A stretch of 64,000 nucleotides of DNA from Niallia sp. FSL W8-0635 (GTDB lineage: Bacteria > Bacillota > Bacilli > Bacillales > Cytobacillaceae). The notes beneath the pieces are model-generated. The model did no database searches and was not told the DNA's origin. It was given only the letters and a program-made list of their open reading frames with translations. This document shows, piece after piece, positions 24,243-35,700 of this stretch. The number at the start of each line of letters is the position of its first letter. Position 1 is the first letter of the stretch. The stretch is from positions 3,760,501 through 3,824,500 of the forward strand of contig NZ_JBBOYD010000001.1 of the NCBI RefSeq assembly GCF_038007965.1. The letters are read 5' to 3'. The translations under genes and the position numbers were made by a program.

Positions 24243-26888
24243 ATGAAAAAAACACTATCATTGTTGTTGTCATTATTCTTATTTATTTCTATACTACCTG
24301 CTTTTGAACAGCAAGCATATGCAAGTGCCAGCGAACCAGAAGTGCACGTCATGCTAAAAAATTACCTAGGAAACAAAACACAAATTACCCTAACACCGTC
24401 TGGAACATATAAGACCGATGATGAAAAAGTTACTCTAACGAACTCTACTGACTATACCCTTAAGCTAGAGCAATCGAAACTTACATTATATAAAGAAAGT
24501 TCAATTATTTTGGAATCAGGGTCTTTCACCTTAACACCATCCACTCCTGATGACTATTTAATCATTAATAATAGAAAATACAAAGGTTCCTTTGAATTCA
24601 TTATCGAAACAATAAACGGTTCCAACTATATCCGCCCTATAAATACGATTGGTATGGAAGAATACCTTAAAGGGGTCGTGCCCAGTGAAATGCCAGCATC
24701 GTGGAATATCGAAGCGTTAAAGGCACAAGCGATTGCAGCACGTACCTATTCTTGGAATTATGGCGGTAAGACGATTACAGATACAATCAACCATCAAGTC
24801 TATGGTGGACTAAGTGGATCCCATCCTAACTCCGATAAGGCAGTCGAAGCTACAACTGGACAAGTTTTAAAATATAATAATACATTAATTGACGCTGTAT
24901 ACTCAGCAAGTAATGGAGGATTAATGGAATCCGCTAAAAATGTGTGGGGCAATGACTTTGCCTATCTACAGAACGCAGCAGATTCCTATGATACAAGCTA
25001 CACTTGGAGCTTTGATGTTCAAAAGACGCAAATAAATATGGCAGATAAAGATTTAACAAATCCAGATACATGGTGGAACTTGGTTTCCGAAAAGGACAGC
25101 ACCATTATAGCCAATCTTAAAACATGGTTAAAGGATAACGGCTATAAAAACAAAGATATTAAAATTATCTCTATTCCTGTCTTATCTTTTAATAACCCTT
25201 CTACCACCAAAAGAGTTAGTACTGGTTCCATCTCTATTCAGTTCTATGTAAAGGATATGAAAGACGCTAATGGAAAACTAATACTACAAGAAATAAACCA
25301 AACCAATGTTGCAGCATCAAAAGTAAGAGCCATGATTGGCCTGAATTATGTGAAAAGCTATCTTGTGACAAAAAGCGCTTCGAATACTACGACACATAGT
25401 ATTGCCGGAAGAGGCTATGGTCATGGAGTTGGTTTAAGTCAATATGGTGCAAATAATCGAGCGAATGCAGGTCAAAAGTATACAACCATTTTGGCGTTTT
25501 ATTACCCTGGAACACAACTGATTACAGAATATACACAGACTGACATTACTGAATTAGAAATAAAAGATACGAAAACTTCTTTTACCAATACAAACAACAC
25601 AGTTAACATTTCCTTTACGCTAACAAACGCAGCGAATACAATCGTAAGAATAAAGGATAGCTCTGGTAAAATTATTTCAACAATCTTAAATAATGGCTCC
25701 TTAAAGACAGGGAATTTCACATACAGTGCCAATGCCTCAACATGGGCAAATGGAAATTATACAGCTGAAATTATAGCTACAGACAGTAACAGTAATAAAG
25801 TAACGAGCACAGCAACAGTAAAAATCGCTAAACTAGATGCACCAACTATTAGTTCTATAAAAGCTACTTACGATCAAAATTCAAACATTGTTAATACATC
25901 CTTTTCTGTTAATCAGGCTGCAAAAGCGTCAGTCACTATTACAGATAGTAAAAATAAAGTCGTGAAAACTTTAGCAAGTAGCAAATCTATCCCTGCTGGA
26001 ACTTCCTCTTTTAAATGGGATGTTCAAAATGCAAATGATGGGACATATACGTTAATTATTAAAGCTGTTAATAGTATTGGCAAAGAAAAAGCAGTTAAAC
26101 AAAATTTCACAATAAAAAAAGCTACAGCCCCAACTATTAAAGAGGTGAAAACGACCTATGATGCTGCAGGAAATAAAATAAAGGCGAGCTTTCATGTCAA
26201 TCAATCAACAAAAACGACTGTAAAAATCATCAACAGCAAAAATAAAGTCGTGAAGACACTTGCTTCCAATAAGTCATTAAAAGCAGGAACTCATTCCTAT
26301 ACTTGGAGTGTTGGTAACTCAAGCAATGGTAGCTATACTTTATCTGTTGAATCTGTAAATACAAATAATGTAAAGAAAACTATTAAACAAAAATTCACCT
26401 TAAAAAAGGTTTCTGCTCCGACCATAAAAAATGTGAAAACTAGCTATGATACTAATAGCAATAAATTAAAGGTGAGCTTTCATGTTAATCAATCAACAAA
26501 AACGACTATAAAGATTATGAACAGCAAAAATAAAGTCGTGAAGACACTTGCTTCCAATAAGTCATTAAAAGCAGGAACTCATTCTTACACTTGGAGTGTT
26601 GGAAAAACAAGTGATGGTAGCTATAAAGCATATGTTGAAACGGTAAATACGAATAAGTTAAAGAAAACAGCTACAAAAAATTTCACTTTATATAAAGTGA
26701 AAACTGGGACAGTAAAAGCATCCAAGCTTAATATTAGACAAAAGCCAACCACTTCATCAAAAATAGTCGGATCCGTCCCTAATAAGAAAACAGTGAAAAT
26801 ATACGCCAAAAGCGGTTCGTGGTATAAAATTAAGTACGGAAAAGTTACAGGCTATGTATCAGCAAAATATGTGAAGAATGTGAAATAA
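24243..26888 (+). CDS. Secreted SpoIID/LytB-domain protein with Ig-like repeats and SH3b domain
   Basis: 881 aa, ATG behind AAAGGAGAAACGATA. Signal peptide 1-27. The SpoIID/LytB domain (about 135-430) has GMEEYLKGVVPSEMPASW, LKAQAIAARTYS and GRGYGHGVGLSQYGANNR. Four repeats of about 96 residues follow (430-815), each with a FlgD-like pattern (KNKVVKTLASNKSLKAGT, YTWSVG, GSYTL). A bacterial SH3 (GTVKASKLNIRQKPTTSSKI ... GYVSAKYVKNV) ends the protein. SpoIID enzymes are lytic transglycosylases acting on denuded glycan; B. subtilis LytB modifies the amidase LytC. Repeats 3 and 4 are nearly identical at DNA level. Confidence 0.93.
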   Translation: MKKTLSLLLSLFLFISILPAFEQQAYASASEPEVHVMLKNYLGNKTQITLTPSGTYKTDDEKVTLTNSTDYTLKLEQSKLTLYKESSIILESGSFTLTPSTPDDYLIINNRKYKGSFEFIIETINGSNYIRPINTIGMEEYLKGVVPSEMPASWNIEALKAQAIAARTYSWNYGGKTITDTINHQVYGGLSGSHPNSDKAVEATTGQVLKYNNTLIDAVYSASNGGLMESAKNVWGNDFAYLQNAADSYDTSYTWSFDVQKTQINMADKDLTNPDTWWNLVSEKDSTIIANLKTWLKDNGYKNKDIKIISIPVLSFNNPSTTKRVSTGSISIQFYVKDMKDANGKLILQEINQTNVAASKVRAMIGLNYVKSYLVTKSASNTTTHSIAGRGYGHGVGLSQYGANNRANAGQKYTTILAFYYPGTQLITEYTQTDITELEIKDTKTSFTNTNNTVNISFTLTNAANTIVRIKDSSGKIISTILNNGSLKTGNFTYSANASTWANGNYTAEIIATDSNSNKVTSTATVKIAKLDAPTISSIKATYDQNSNIVNTSFSVNQAAKASVTITDSKNKVVKTLASSKSIPAGTSSFKWDVQNANDGTYTLIIKAVNSIGKEKAVKQNFTIKKATAPTIKEVKTTYDAAGNKIKASFHVNQSTKTTVKIINSKNKVVKTLASNKSLKAGTHSYTWSVGNSSNGSYTLSVESVNTNNVKKTIKQKFTLKKVSAPTIKNVKTSYDTNSNKLKVSFHVNQSTKTTIKIMNSKNKVVKTLASNKSLKAGTHSYTWSVGKTSDGSYKAYVETVNTNKLKKTATKNFTLYKVKTGTVKASKLNIRQKPTTSSKIVGSVPNKKTVKIYAKSGSWYKIKYGKVTGYVSAKYVKNVK

Positions 26889-26906
26889 ACTAAATACAGA
26901 TGTATA

Positions 26907-26940
26907 AGAGCATTGATTCGTCAATGCTTTTATTTATTTT
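26907..26940 (+). terminator. Intrinsic terminator after the SpoIID-domain gene
   Basis: AGCATTGA / TCAATGCT stem closed by a TTCG tetraloop, then TTTATTTATTTT. Confidence 0.9.
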
Positions 26941-27117
26941 GAAACCTTTCTAAAATAAATTAGAAAGCGCTCTCTATTTTATTCAAAAATCTCCCTACTT
27001 CGTAATGAAAATAATAAATTGGGGTACATAAATAATTAAAGGTTCTCTTAATAATCTTCATTTAATATGTCAATACTAAGCATAATGAACAAAATTCGAA
27101 ATAGTGAGGTGTTCTAA

Positions 27118-27255
27118 ATGTTAAAAAAAATGATAACTTTCTTAAATGATGCTATTGAAAAACCATTATTTACTGATAATGAACCTAGCATTTGGAATGA
27201 ATTCGAAGATGAGTTTTATGAGGAAGACTTAGATGAAAAGCATAGGCTTCTGTAA
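27118..27255 (+). CDS. Small acidic hypothetical protein, 45 aa
   Basis: ATG 27118 is seven bases behind GTGAGG; TAA ends at 27255. The peptide begins MLKKMITFLNDAIEKPLFTD and continues with an acidic stretch (EFEDEFYEEDLDE). No membrane helix or known motif. A possible intrinsic terminator at 27316-27349 serves it and the convergent tagO. Family unknown to me. Confidence 0.5.
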   Translation: MLKKMITFLNDAIEKPLFTDNEPSIWNEFEDEFYEEDLDEKHRLL

Positions 27256-27315
27256 TAGCATCTAATGTAGTATAAAGAAACCTTGGAAGCCTTTCGGTCC
27301 TTTTAATTTTATATA

Positions 27316-27349
27316 CAAAAAAGCCCTTCTTATACAAGAGGGCTTTTTT
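27316..27349. terminator. Bidirectional terminator between the small ORF and tagO
   Basis: AAAAAGCCCT ... AGGGCTTTTTT stem with A- and T-tracts on both sides, ending inside the tagO stop region. Confidence 0.88.
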
Positions 27350-28409
27350 ATCTGTTTTTATCAGTAGAATATCTTATATCATTAATAAACTTTAATATCG
27401 GCTTATAATTCTTCCCAACCAATCCAATCTTTTCAACAATCAATTCTATGATGAACAAGACTGTTACGATAAGGAGAATGGCTCCCCATACTTTTGCCAT
27501 AGAAAAAATCACAGCTACAAGTCCGAAAAAAGATGCCATTGCATAAATGATAATAACTGTCTGTCTGTGGGTGAAACCTATATTTAACAAACAATGATGT
27601 AAGTGAGACTTATCTGGTGCCATCAATGGTTGCTTATTCACTAAGCGACGAATAATTGCAAAAAATGTATCGGAGATAGGAACTCCCAAAATAATAACTG
27701 GAATAACAAAAGAGATTAACGTTACATTTTTAAATCCTAATAAAGACATAACTGCTATGATATAGCCAAGGAATAACGCTCCTGTATCCCCAAGAAAAAT
27801 CTTTGCCGGATAAAAGTTAAACAATAAAAATCCAAGCGTACTAGCTAAAACAATAGAAGAAATCGCAATTACATAACCATTTCCCATAATCATTGCCATA
27901 CCAGTAATCGTAAATAGGGCAATACATGAAACACCCGAAGCAAGACCATCTAAACCATCAATTAAATTAATGGCATTCGTGATACCAACAATCCAAAGAA
28001 TCGTTATTGGTATATCTAAAAATCCAAACTCTATTTGTCCACCGAATGGCAAGTTAATAAATTCAACTTGTACGCCACCCCAAACAACTACAATGACCGC
28101 GGCAATGGTTTGAGCAACAAACTTAATCTTTGCATTGAGATTATAAATATCATCTAACATTCCCGTCGCAATGATGATTACACTACCAATCAGTATTGGA
28201 TAATGATAGTCTTTACCTGGATTGATCGCTAATGCACCGATGATAAAACTAATATATATAGCTAAACCGCCCATACGAGGCATAATTTTATGATGTACTT
28301 TTCGTTTTTCTGGTTTATCCATTGCTCCAACTTTAAATGCAAGCTTCTTCACTAATGGAGTCAGTAAGATAGAAGCAATAAAACATACCACTAGCATTGT
28401 ATAAATCAT
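27348..28409 (-). CDS. tagO: Undecaprenyl-phosphate N-acetylglucosaminyl 1-phosphate transferase
   Basis: 353 aa from ATG 28409 behind GGGAGGATCTCC; an in-frame upstream ATG (28442) lacks a site. It is polytopic with about 11 membrane helices. GAMDKPEKRKVHHKIMPRMGG, the DD of GMLDDIYNL, NAINLIDGLDGLASG and the cytosolic HLHHCLL histidines are the MraY/WecA/TagO catalytic loops. It starts wall teichoic acid synthesis by loading GlcNAc-phosphate on the lipid carrier, upstream of TagA. Confidence 0.95.
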   Translation of the reverse strand: MIYTMLVVCFIASILLTPLVKKLAFKVGAMDKPEKRKVHHKIMPRMGGLAIYISFIIGALAINPGKDYHYPILIGSVIIIATGMLDDIYNLNAKIKFVAQTIAAVIVVVWGGVQVEFINLPFGGQIEFGFLDIPITILWIVGITNAINLIDGLDGLASGVSCIALFTITGMAMIMGNGYVIAISSIVLASTLGFLLFNFYPAKIFLGDTGALFLGYIIAVMSLLGFKNVTLISFVIPVIILGVPISDTFFAIIRRLVNKQPLMAPDKSHLHHCLLNIGFTHRQTVIIIYAMASFFGLVAVIFSMAKVWGAILLIVTVLFIIELIVEKIGLVGKNYKPILKFINDIRYSTDKNR

Positions 28410-28647
28410 GGAGATCCTCCCTAATGCCTTAATAACGTACATTCATTAGGCATCTGTCTATTCTTGCATATAATCGAAATTTATTATAACACAATACCAA
28501 CTAGCTTGGCTTAACAAATCCCATGCTTATTTTACATTTACATTACAAATTTTTAACCTTATCTATAAACAACTTGATTATTATTATATATGACGTTCTT
28601 TCTTTTGGAAAGTTTCATCACAAAGTAAATATTTTAAGCTTTACCTT

Positions 28648-28677
28648 ATAAAACAAACCGCTCTAATATTAGAACGG
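28648..28677 (-). terminator. Intrinsic terminator after tagH
   Basis: Near-perfect palindrome CCGTTCTAATATTAGAGCGG on the minus strand followed by TTTGTTTTAT. Confidence 0.8.
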
Positions 28678-28706
28678 CTACTAAATAAAAAGATAATCTT
28701 CTTTAA

Positions 28707-29516
28707 TCAGACCTTACCAACAAATGCGGGGTCACTTCTTCTTTTAAGACCCGCCTCTTGAAATTCCTTTTTTTCTTTTGGTGTCATCTTTTTATACCCT
28801 ACTAAGAATTCTTCATATGCAGGCATTACTTCATTAATATTTCCAGCCATTTTCAATTCACCATGTTCAAGCCATATACCCTTTTCGCAAAATTGTTTCA
28901 TCTGCCCAATCGAGTGACTGACAAAGAACATTGTTTTTCCACGTTTCTTAAACTCATTCATTTTGTCTAAGCATTTTTCAGCAAAGGCTTTATCCCCTAC
29001 TGATAAGGCTTCATCAATAATTAATACATCTGGATCTGTATTTACAGAAATAGCAAAACCCAGACGAGACTTCATTCCACTTGAATAGGATTTTACCGGT
29101 TGGTCAATAAACTTACCGAGCTCCGAAAACTCGATAATCTCTGGTTCCAAATCCGTTATTTGCTGTTTAGTAAAACCTAGCATTAGACACTTTAATTCAA
29201 TATTTTCTCTGCCTGTTAGTTCTCCATTAACTCCTGCAGCTACAGCAATAAGGGATGCTTGTCCATCAATTTCTACCTCTCCAGTAGTTTGCGGAACTAT
29301 TCCTGCTATAATATTGGAAAGCGTCGACTTACCAGAACCATTTACACCAACAAATCCAATGACATCCCCTTTTTCTGCTTCAAAACTAACATTTTTCAAA
29401 GCGAAAAAAGGTTCTCCATAATTTTTCGGAAGAAATATATCTTTTAGTTTCTCCGAATTATTTTTATATAATTTATATCTTTTCGTTAAATTTCTTACTA
29501 TCACAGACTTTTCCAT
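28707..29516 (-). CDS. tagH: Teichoic acid ABC exporter, ATP-binding subunit
   Basis: 269 aa from ATG 29516 behind GGAGGTATCTT. Walker A is GFVGVNGSGKSTLSN, the signature is KSYSSGMKSRLGFA, and Walker B is VLIIDEALSVGD, all typical of the TagH/Wzt class. The protein ends shortly after the ATPase domain, unlike B. subtilis TagH, which carries a long extracytoplasmic C-terminal part with SH3-like sequence. It pairs with TagG, whose stop lies 14 nt upstream, to flip lipid-linked teichoic acid. Confidence 0.95.
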   Translation of the reverse strand: MEKSVIVRNLTKRYKLYKNNSEKLKDIFLPKNYGEPFFALKNVSFEAEKGDVIGFVGVNGSGKSTLSNIIAGIVPQTTGEVEIDGQASLIAVAAGVNGELTGRENIELKCLMLGFTKQQITDLEPEIIEFSELGKFIDQPVKSYSSGMKSRLGFAISVNTDPDVLIIDEALSVGDKAFAEKCLDKMNEFKKRGKTMFFVSHSIGQMKQFCEKGIWLEHGELKMAGNINEVMPAYEEFLVGYKKMTPKEKKEFQEAGLKRRSDPAFVGKV

Positions 29517-29529
29517 AAGATACCTCCGA

Positions 29530-30366
29530 TTATAAAAAGTCAATAAAATGTCTTCTGAATTTCACATGCATATATGACCCTATAGATAATAGAAGGAGGA
29601 CCAATGCCCAGAAATAAATCGTGATAGTAGGATGGGCAGTAATAAACCAGCCTTCTCCTAAAAGCGCATAACGATAACCTTCCACTAAATAATAAAAAGG
29701 ATTTAATAACATTACATAATCAAAAAACTTACCAAATGTACCGGAATCACTAAATCTTCCAGCAGGCCATAAGATTGGTGTTATATACAACAGCACACGC
29801 ATTAACGATTGCAATAACATCTGAAAATCCCGAACAATAGTAGAGATTGTTGTCGTAATTAGTGATAATGCAAATAAAAATATGACAGCCGCAAATAAAA
29901 AATATGGTATTTGCAAGTAATAGATGGAAATAGGATATCCAATAAATTGAAATATAATTATTATAATTCCCATTAATAATAGTTGGGGATATAATAAGGA
30001 TAATATTACGTAAGATGGGATTGCACTCAAAGGAAAATTCATTCTTGAGACCATTCGCAGTCTAGAATAGATGGATTTAGATCCTTGTGTAATAGCTGGA
30101 TAAACGAAAAACCATATTAATATTCCAGAGAGCATCCAAACAAAAAATGGAATATCTCCATGTTGGCCAGGAACTGTATCCCTATCCTGTACAAAGCCAA
30201 AAACGAACCAATAGATTGCAATTTGAATTGCTGGGTTGATAAACTCCCAAAGAATCCCCAAATAATTATTTCTATTAGAACTTTTCAACTCATACATAGA
30301 CAGCCTTTTTATTAAATGAAAGTTATCTATTTGTTCCTTTATTACTTTAAACATCGATTTCATCAT
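29530..30366 (-). CDS. tagG: Teichoic acid ABC exporter, membrane subunit
   Basis: 278 aa. Six membrane helices of the ABC-2 type follow an amphipathic start (KRLSMYELKSSNRNNYLGIL). FWVFGFVQDRD-like and TPILWPAGR segments match TagG. The start is one of two tandem ATGs behind AGAAGGG. It precedes tagH in the same operon, downstream of the TagF-like gene, so polymer synthesis and export are co-transcribed here. Confidence 0.94.
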   Translation of the reverse strand: MMKSMFKVIKEQIDNFHLIKRLSMYELKSSNRNNYLGILWEFINPAIQIAIYWFVFGFVQDRDTVPGQHGDIPFFVWMLSGILIWFFVYPAITQGSKSIYSRLRMVSRMNFPLSAIPSYVILSLLYPQLLLMGIIIIIFQFIGYPISIYYLQIPYFLFAAVIFLFALSLITTTISTIVRDFQMLLQSLMRVLLYITPILWPAGRFSDSGTFGKFFDYVMLLNPFYYLVEGYRYALLGEGWFITAHPTITIYFWALVLLLLSIGSYMHVKFRRHFIDFL

Positions 30367-30439
30367 TATGTTTGCCCTTCTATAATTTATCTGCCTCTAG
30401 AAAGACAGAGTATTCATCCTTCATTATTTTTTCTATAAT

Positions 30440-32533
30440 TCACTTTAAAAATACTTCATTAACAACTCTTCTAGTTGCATTGCCATCTTCTAAATAACAA
30501 AACTTGTTATAAAAATCATTAAACTTTTGACTAGAAACACTATCCTTTAACATGTGCACAGATTCGATAATCTCTTCCGTTGTTTTTACCAAAGGTCCAG
30601 GTGCTGTTTTCTCAAAATCAAAGTAAAAGCCTCTTAATTTATCACGATATGTTTCAATATCATAAACGAAAAAAATAATGGGGCGCTTTAAATTTCCATA
30701 ATCAAAGAAAACGGAAGAATAATCGGTTATGAGCATATCCGAGATTAAATATAACTCTCTAATATCTTCATAATTTGAAAAATCAAATGCGAATCCTTTA
30801 TACGGAGAAAGATCAAAGTTTTCAGCTACTAAATAATGCATCCTTAAAATAACTATATACTCATCTTCCAATTCTTTTCTTAATTTATGTAAATCTAATT
30901 CCAAATCAAATTTATATTTTCCCTTTTTATAAAACTGATCATCTCTCCATGTAGGTGCATATAATAAAACTTTTTTATCTAAAGGAATCGAGAACTTTTC
31001 CTTCATCTTATCCAATTCTTCCTGCGAATGATTTTTTTGTAAAATATCATTCCTTGGATATCCTGATTCAATCATATTTTTATTAAAGCGAAATGCACTT
31101 TTAAAAATCTCAGAAGAATACGCATTAGGAGAAATTAAATAATCCCAATTTCTTGCTTCATATAAAAAGTTCCTTTTGTACATTTTCGTATTTGTCTCAG
31201 GCATATACACTTCATCCATATCTGCTGCTAATTTCTTTAATGGTGTTCCATGCCATGTTTGCAAATAGGTTGTATGCCTTGACTTAGGTATCCAAAGCGG
31301 CAATCTACTATTACTCACCCAAAATTCAGCCCTCGCCATAATAAATAACCATTTTATCGAAAAGCGAGGTACAACATGTAAACTTTTTCCATCGAAATTC
31401 TTCAAGTATCTTGGATCTACACTCCAATAAGTTTTAAATTCCGAATGATTATTTTGAATGTACTCATAGATGGCTCTAGGATTACAGCTATATTGTTTTC
31501 CTAAAAAACTTTCAAAAACAATCGTGTTCTTTTTAACAGGAAAATATCCAACTAGCTTAAATATTGCTTTATATAGGAATAATAGTTTATTTGCATTTTT
31601 CCACTTTTTAAAAAGCTTGCTCGTACTCTCATACAAATGTTGTTTCTGATAATAAGGTGAAACAGAAATAGACAAATGTCTTTTATCTGTTTTTGGTCTA
31701 AGTTTTACTCTTTTTTTGCTTTGTGAAATAGTACATATTTTTTTAAACTTATTCTTCTCCCCTACACGCGGCAAATAAGCTAATTGACTACTTTTTAAAT
31801 TTTTACGTGCTTCCCCGCCGTCTTGACAATTAATTTCCAAATAAAATTTATAATGAATATTTTTTATACTGTGCAGTCCATTTGTCAAATCAATCATGGT
31901 TTCGAACCTTCTATAAGAAGAAAATGGATCATTTGAACTTTCCATCACATTTTCCCTTACTGCAAATTGAGAAATACGGTTATCTAAATCATTTTCCATT
32001 ATAAGTGTTCCATTTATCATGGAGGAGTCCTGTTTATGCCATTCAGGATAATCAAAATAGCCAGATAAATAAACAGTTCCATCTTTTCTGATATTCACCT
32101 TGTCGACGGCAGCAAATAAAAATGGATCAGATGTTTTAAAAACAAGTTCTCCTTTATTTGTTGTATAAGGGAAGAACACACGGTTGTCCTTTTCATAATA
32201 GTAGTATAATAATCCTGTTACTTTTTCACTACTACGCAACCTTTTTTTTTGAGAATCTTCTAACTGTACGTATATTTCCCATTTTCCTATTTCGGAAAAC
32301 TCCTTGCTGAATTGTTCTAAATCAACCACTGTTTCAAACAAACCAAGCCCATCTATAGAAGATATCTGTGCAAGTGAAAAGTGGATACACTGATCTGAAC
32401 CCTTTAAATAAAACAGAAGTGAACCCTGCTCAGCTGAAAGCAAAGTCTCATCGAAATAAAACTGGATATATATCTTATTCTCTTTTATTCCTAGCTCCTT
32501 TACTTTATGATTGCTAACTTCCGATTCACTCAT
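30440..32533 (-). CDS. TagF-like CDP-glycerol:polyglycerolphosphate glycerophosphotransferase
   Basis: 697 aa from ATG 32533 behind AAGGGGAGATACATA. The N-terminal 310 residues are beta-rich and variable. The C-terminal catalytic domain (about 315-690) has FESFLGKQYSCNPRAIYEY, LQTWHGTPLKKLA, LYAPTWRDDQFYKKG, LRMHYLV and ITDYSSVFFDYG, the PF04464 set with the WHGTP histidine and TDYSS region. It should build or prime the polyglycerolphosphate chain. Size and the adjacent tagGH favour TagF, but the substrate (glycerol against ribitol) cannot be read from sequence with certainty. Confidence 0.87.
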   Translation of the reverse strand: MSESEVSNHKVKELGIKENKIYIQFYFDETLLSAEQGSLLFYLKGSDQCIHFSLAQISSIDGLGLFETVVDLEQFSKEFSEIGKWEIYVQLEDSQKKRLRSSEKVTGLLYYYYEKDNRVFFPYTTNKGELVFKTSDPFLFAAVDKVNIRKDGTVYLSGYFDYPEWHKQDSSMINGTLIMENDLDNRISQFAVRENVMESSNDPFSSYRRFETMIDLTNGLHSIKNIHYKFYLEINCQDGGEARKNLKSSQLAYLPRVGEKNKFKKICTISQSKKRVKLRPKTDKRHLSISVSPYYQKQHLYESTSKLFKKWKNANKLLFLYKAIFKLVGYFPVKKNTIVFESFLGKQYSCNPRAIYEYIQNNHSEFKTYWSVDPRYLKNFDGKSLHVVPRFSIKWLFIMARAEFWVSNSRLPLWIPKSRHTTYLQTWHGTPLKKLAADMDEVYMPETNTKMYKRNFLYEARNWDYLISPNAYSSEIFKSAFRFNKNMIESGYPRNDILQKNHSQEELDKMKEKFSIPLDKKVLLYAPTWRDDQFYKKGKYKFDLELDLHKLRKELEDEYIVILRMHYLVAENFDLSPYKGFAFDFSNYEDIRELYLISDMLITDYSSVFFDYGNLKRPIIFFVYDIETYRDKLRGFYFDFEKTAPGPLVKTTEEIIESVHMLKDSVSSQKFNDFYNKFCYLEDGNATRRVVNEVFLK

Positions 32534-32722
32534 TATGTATCTCCCCTTATATAATGTAAAAAAGTGATTCAATATATTATTATGTCAATAAAATGGATTA
32601 TTTAATCTATCAAGTATTATATCGGTAAGAGGGTGGGATTTCAAACTGTATTCGAATAAACCTTTAAACTCCTGTTTAAGAATTCAAATAAATTCTAGAA
32701 TAGCTCTTCCTTATTGTACATA

Positions 32723-32767
32723 GAAAAACTCCAGGCACTTAAAAATTACTTAATAAGCGCCTGGAGT
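32723..32767 (-). terminator. Intrinsic terminator after the PA14-repeat autolysin
   Basis: ACTCCAGGCRCTTA stem arms (32728-32741 and 32754-32767) with a 12-nt loop; TTTTTC follows on the minus strand. Confidence 0.9.
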
Positions 32768-32796
32768 AACAACCCCATCCCATGATAAAATTCATT

Positions 32797-35700
32797 TTAT
32801 TTTCTATAGACTGGTATTTTTAAATCCATGCGATATGTTGTCAATAAATTATATAAATTATACATTGTACTAACTTGTTTACTTGCCCATCCAATATCCG
32901 TTGCATATTGATGTACACCAGGTGATAATGTATTCCATCTCATTTTATAAAGGGTTTCCTGTTTATAAGTACTATTATTGATATAATTTTTACCAATAAA
33001 TTCTGCACCACCAATAATTGCCTTCTCTGGTGTAAACCAACCTTGCTTATAAGCATATTCTGATCCACTCTTAACAGCAGAACTATCATATGCTCCTATT
33101 CCATACATATTATAAACCACTTTAGGTGTAACCTTTTTTCCATCAACACTTGATACTTTAACACCTTTAGCCAAAGTAGAAGATCCATTACCGGTTTCTA
33201 ACAAGGCGTGAGAAATTAGATATATCTCATTAATACCATACTTTTCCCCTGCTGTTACAAAGGATGATGCTTTTCCTGCTAAGATTCCCTTATTTTTCAG
33301 TATCTTATCGTTCACTTCCTTTTCACTTACGTTTGCACTTGAAGACAATAAAAGGAATTGTAATTTCTGCTTATCATCTTTGACAAAATTATTAGGTTCT
33401 AGATAGTATTTAATATCCGCTGGGCTAGCATTCACCCAAGTATGATAGGCCAAACTATATTTTGGAGGAAAATCCTCTGTAGCAGCTTTAATTTCATTAT
33501 AGTATTTATAGTAATCTACTTCATACCAATATTTCCCATTACTATCTTTTGCCGTTTTTGCTTTTATCGTAACTTTATCTCCAGTAGAAAATTGTCCAAT
33601 TACCCATTGGCCAGTACTTGGACCACCACGAACATTCCAATTACCTGTTGCAACTATTCCATAATCTGTTGCTTTACTCACGTAAGAAAGTCCATCTTCT
33701 CTAATATAAGCTTTATATTTTTTATCTGTTTGTGCCTTTTTACTTGTTTGTATATTTACAGCATCATTAATAGTATAACCCAAGTAATCATAGGATTCTA
33801 AAGCAACCTTTGCTTTTTCCATTTTAAAATTAATGGAAGCATTGCCGACATTTTCATAATATTTTATTACAAATGTATGTTTTCCTTTTGGTAAGTAATA
33901 ACCAAGAACTTCTTTCTCCTTATCAATACTCCCTTCCCATGCATCTAAGACTACCTTCCCATCAATCTCTAATAATACTCCATTATCAGCGGATAGTCGG
34001 AAGTTATAATTTGTATTTTCCTTTAAGTTATATTCACGCTTAAAAATGGCGGAAAACTTATCATTTGGAATAGAAGAATCAGGAGAATTTTTACCCCAAT
34101 TAAAATTAATTTGCGAAATACTATTTAATGAATTTTCCCCACCGATTACAACCGGTTTCTTTGAATCTGAAACTTTATAGACTGGTGTTTCATTTTTCCC
34201 GATAACTTTCGGGTAATATTCAGCATACCATCCAGAATCACTTAAAATAGTACTATCTTTATATTGCTCCAAACTAAAAGAAAATTTAGCAGAACTTGTT
34301 GACTCATAGAATCGAACTTCAATCCAATGAATATCGCCGTCCTTTGTATCTTCAATAGTTAGTTTTGTCGCTTTTTCTTTATAAGGGCCATTTGTCCAAT
34401 TATCAATAACCAACTTCCCGTCAATATACACTTTCAAGCCATCATCTGCTAACCCACGAACTAAATATTCACCTGCAGTGATTTTTTTTGTTGTTACATA
34501 TCTAGCTGAAAAATAATCCTTATTTATTTTGGGATTGGGTGACTTCAAACCAAAATCTTGTGCTAGAGTCATAGAATTAGAATTATCTATTATCTCAGAA
34601 GCTACTGGGATACCTGATACAGTCTTATTATTGTAATAATAAGCTATCCAATTTCCTACCGGCTGAATTTCAGCATAAATATTCGCATTACTTGTTGATT
34701 CAAAGTAATCAAATCTTGCCATATGCTCACCCGATTTAAGATTTTTTATCAATACCTTATTATACACATCTCCACCATACGACCATCGATTAAATAATTG
34801 CTTACCATCAACTTCTAATTTTATTCCATCATCCGCATATGTTGAAACAAAATAATCTTGATTCCCCTTTAATTTTTTCAAGAATGTTGCGGAGAATTTA
34901 TCTGTTGGGAATCCTGAGATAGGGGCTGCTTTCCCCCAGTTATATTGAATGTTATTTATACCATCTTTTACAGTACCTACCCCTGAAAAAGATTTATTTG
35001 GATACATTATCTGTAGCCAATTCGTATTTGTTGCAATTTCCTCCATTGGTTTAATATCAAAGTCAAGCTTAGATGTTAAGGTGGCCTCTCTATACTCTAC
35101 TTTAATCCAATGAATATCTTTTTTTTCTATATCATTGATCTTAATTTTAATAGCGGAGTCACTTCTGGCTCCATTCCACCTATTTACAACTAATTTATCA
35201 TCTAAATACACTCTAATTCCATCATCAGCAAAAGTTCTTATAATATAGTCTCCTTTTTTTAATTTCATAGCTGTAATAAACTTAGCTGAATATCGATCTT
35301 TAGGAATTCCAGAAATTGGAGAGTTATATCCATGATTAAAGCTTAATGATCCATTTTGATCCCCTTTAATTATTTTTTTGTTGGATGGTGTACCGGATAA
35401 ACTATCATTATTGTAGTAATAACCTAGCCATTGCCCCATAGGTAAAACATCTGCAAATAAAAATGCCTTGCTTGTGCTCTCTAAATAATTTAATTGAAAA
35501 ATATTATTATTAGCATTTAATCCCGTAATTACAGCTTTATTTTCCGTTCCAGGTGATCCCGACCATTGTTTAAATAATGTTTTATCATTAATACTCGCTT
35601 TCACACCATCATCTGCATAGGAATAAACAAAGTAATCTCCTTTATTTAAAAGTTTATAATAAGAAGCTGAGATATTATCACTGGCTATTTTAGAACTGGG

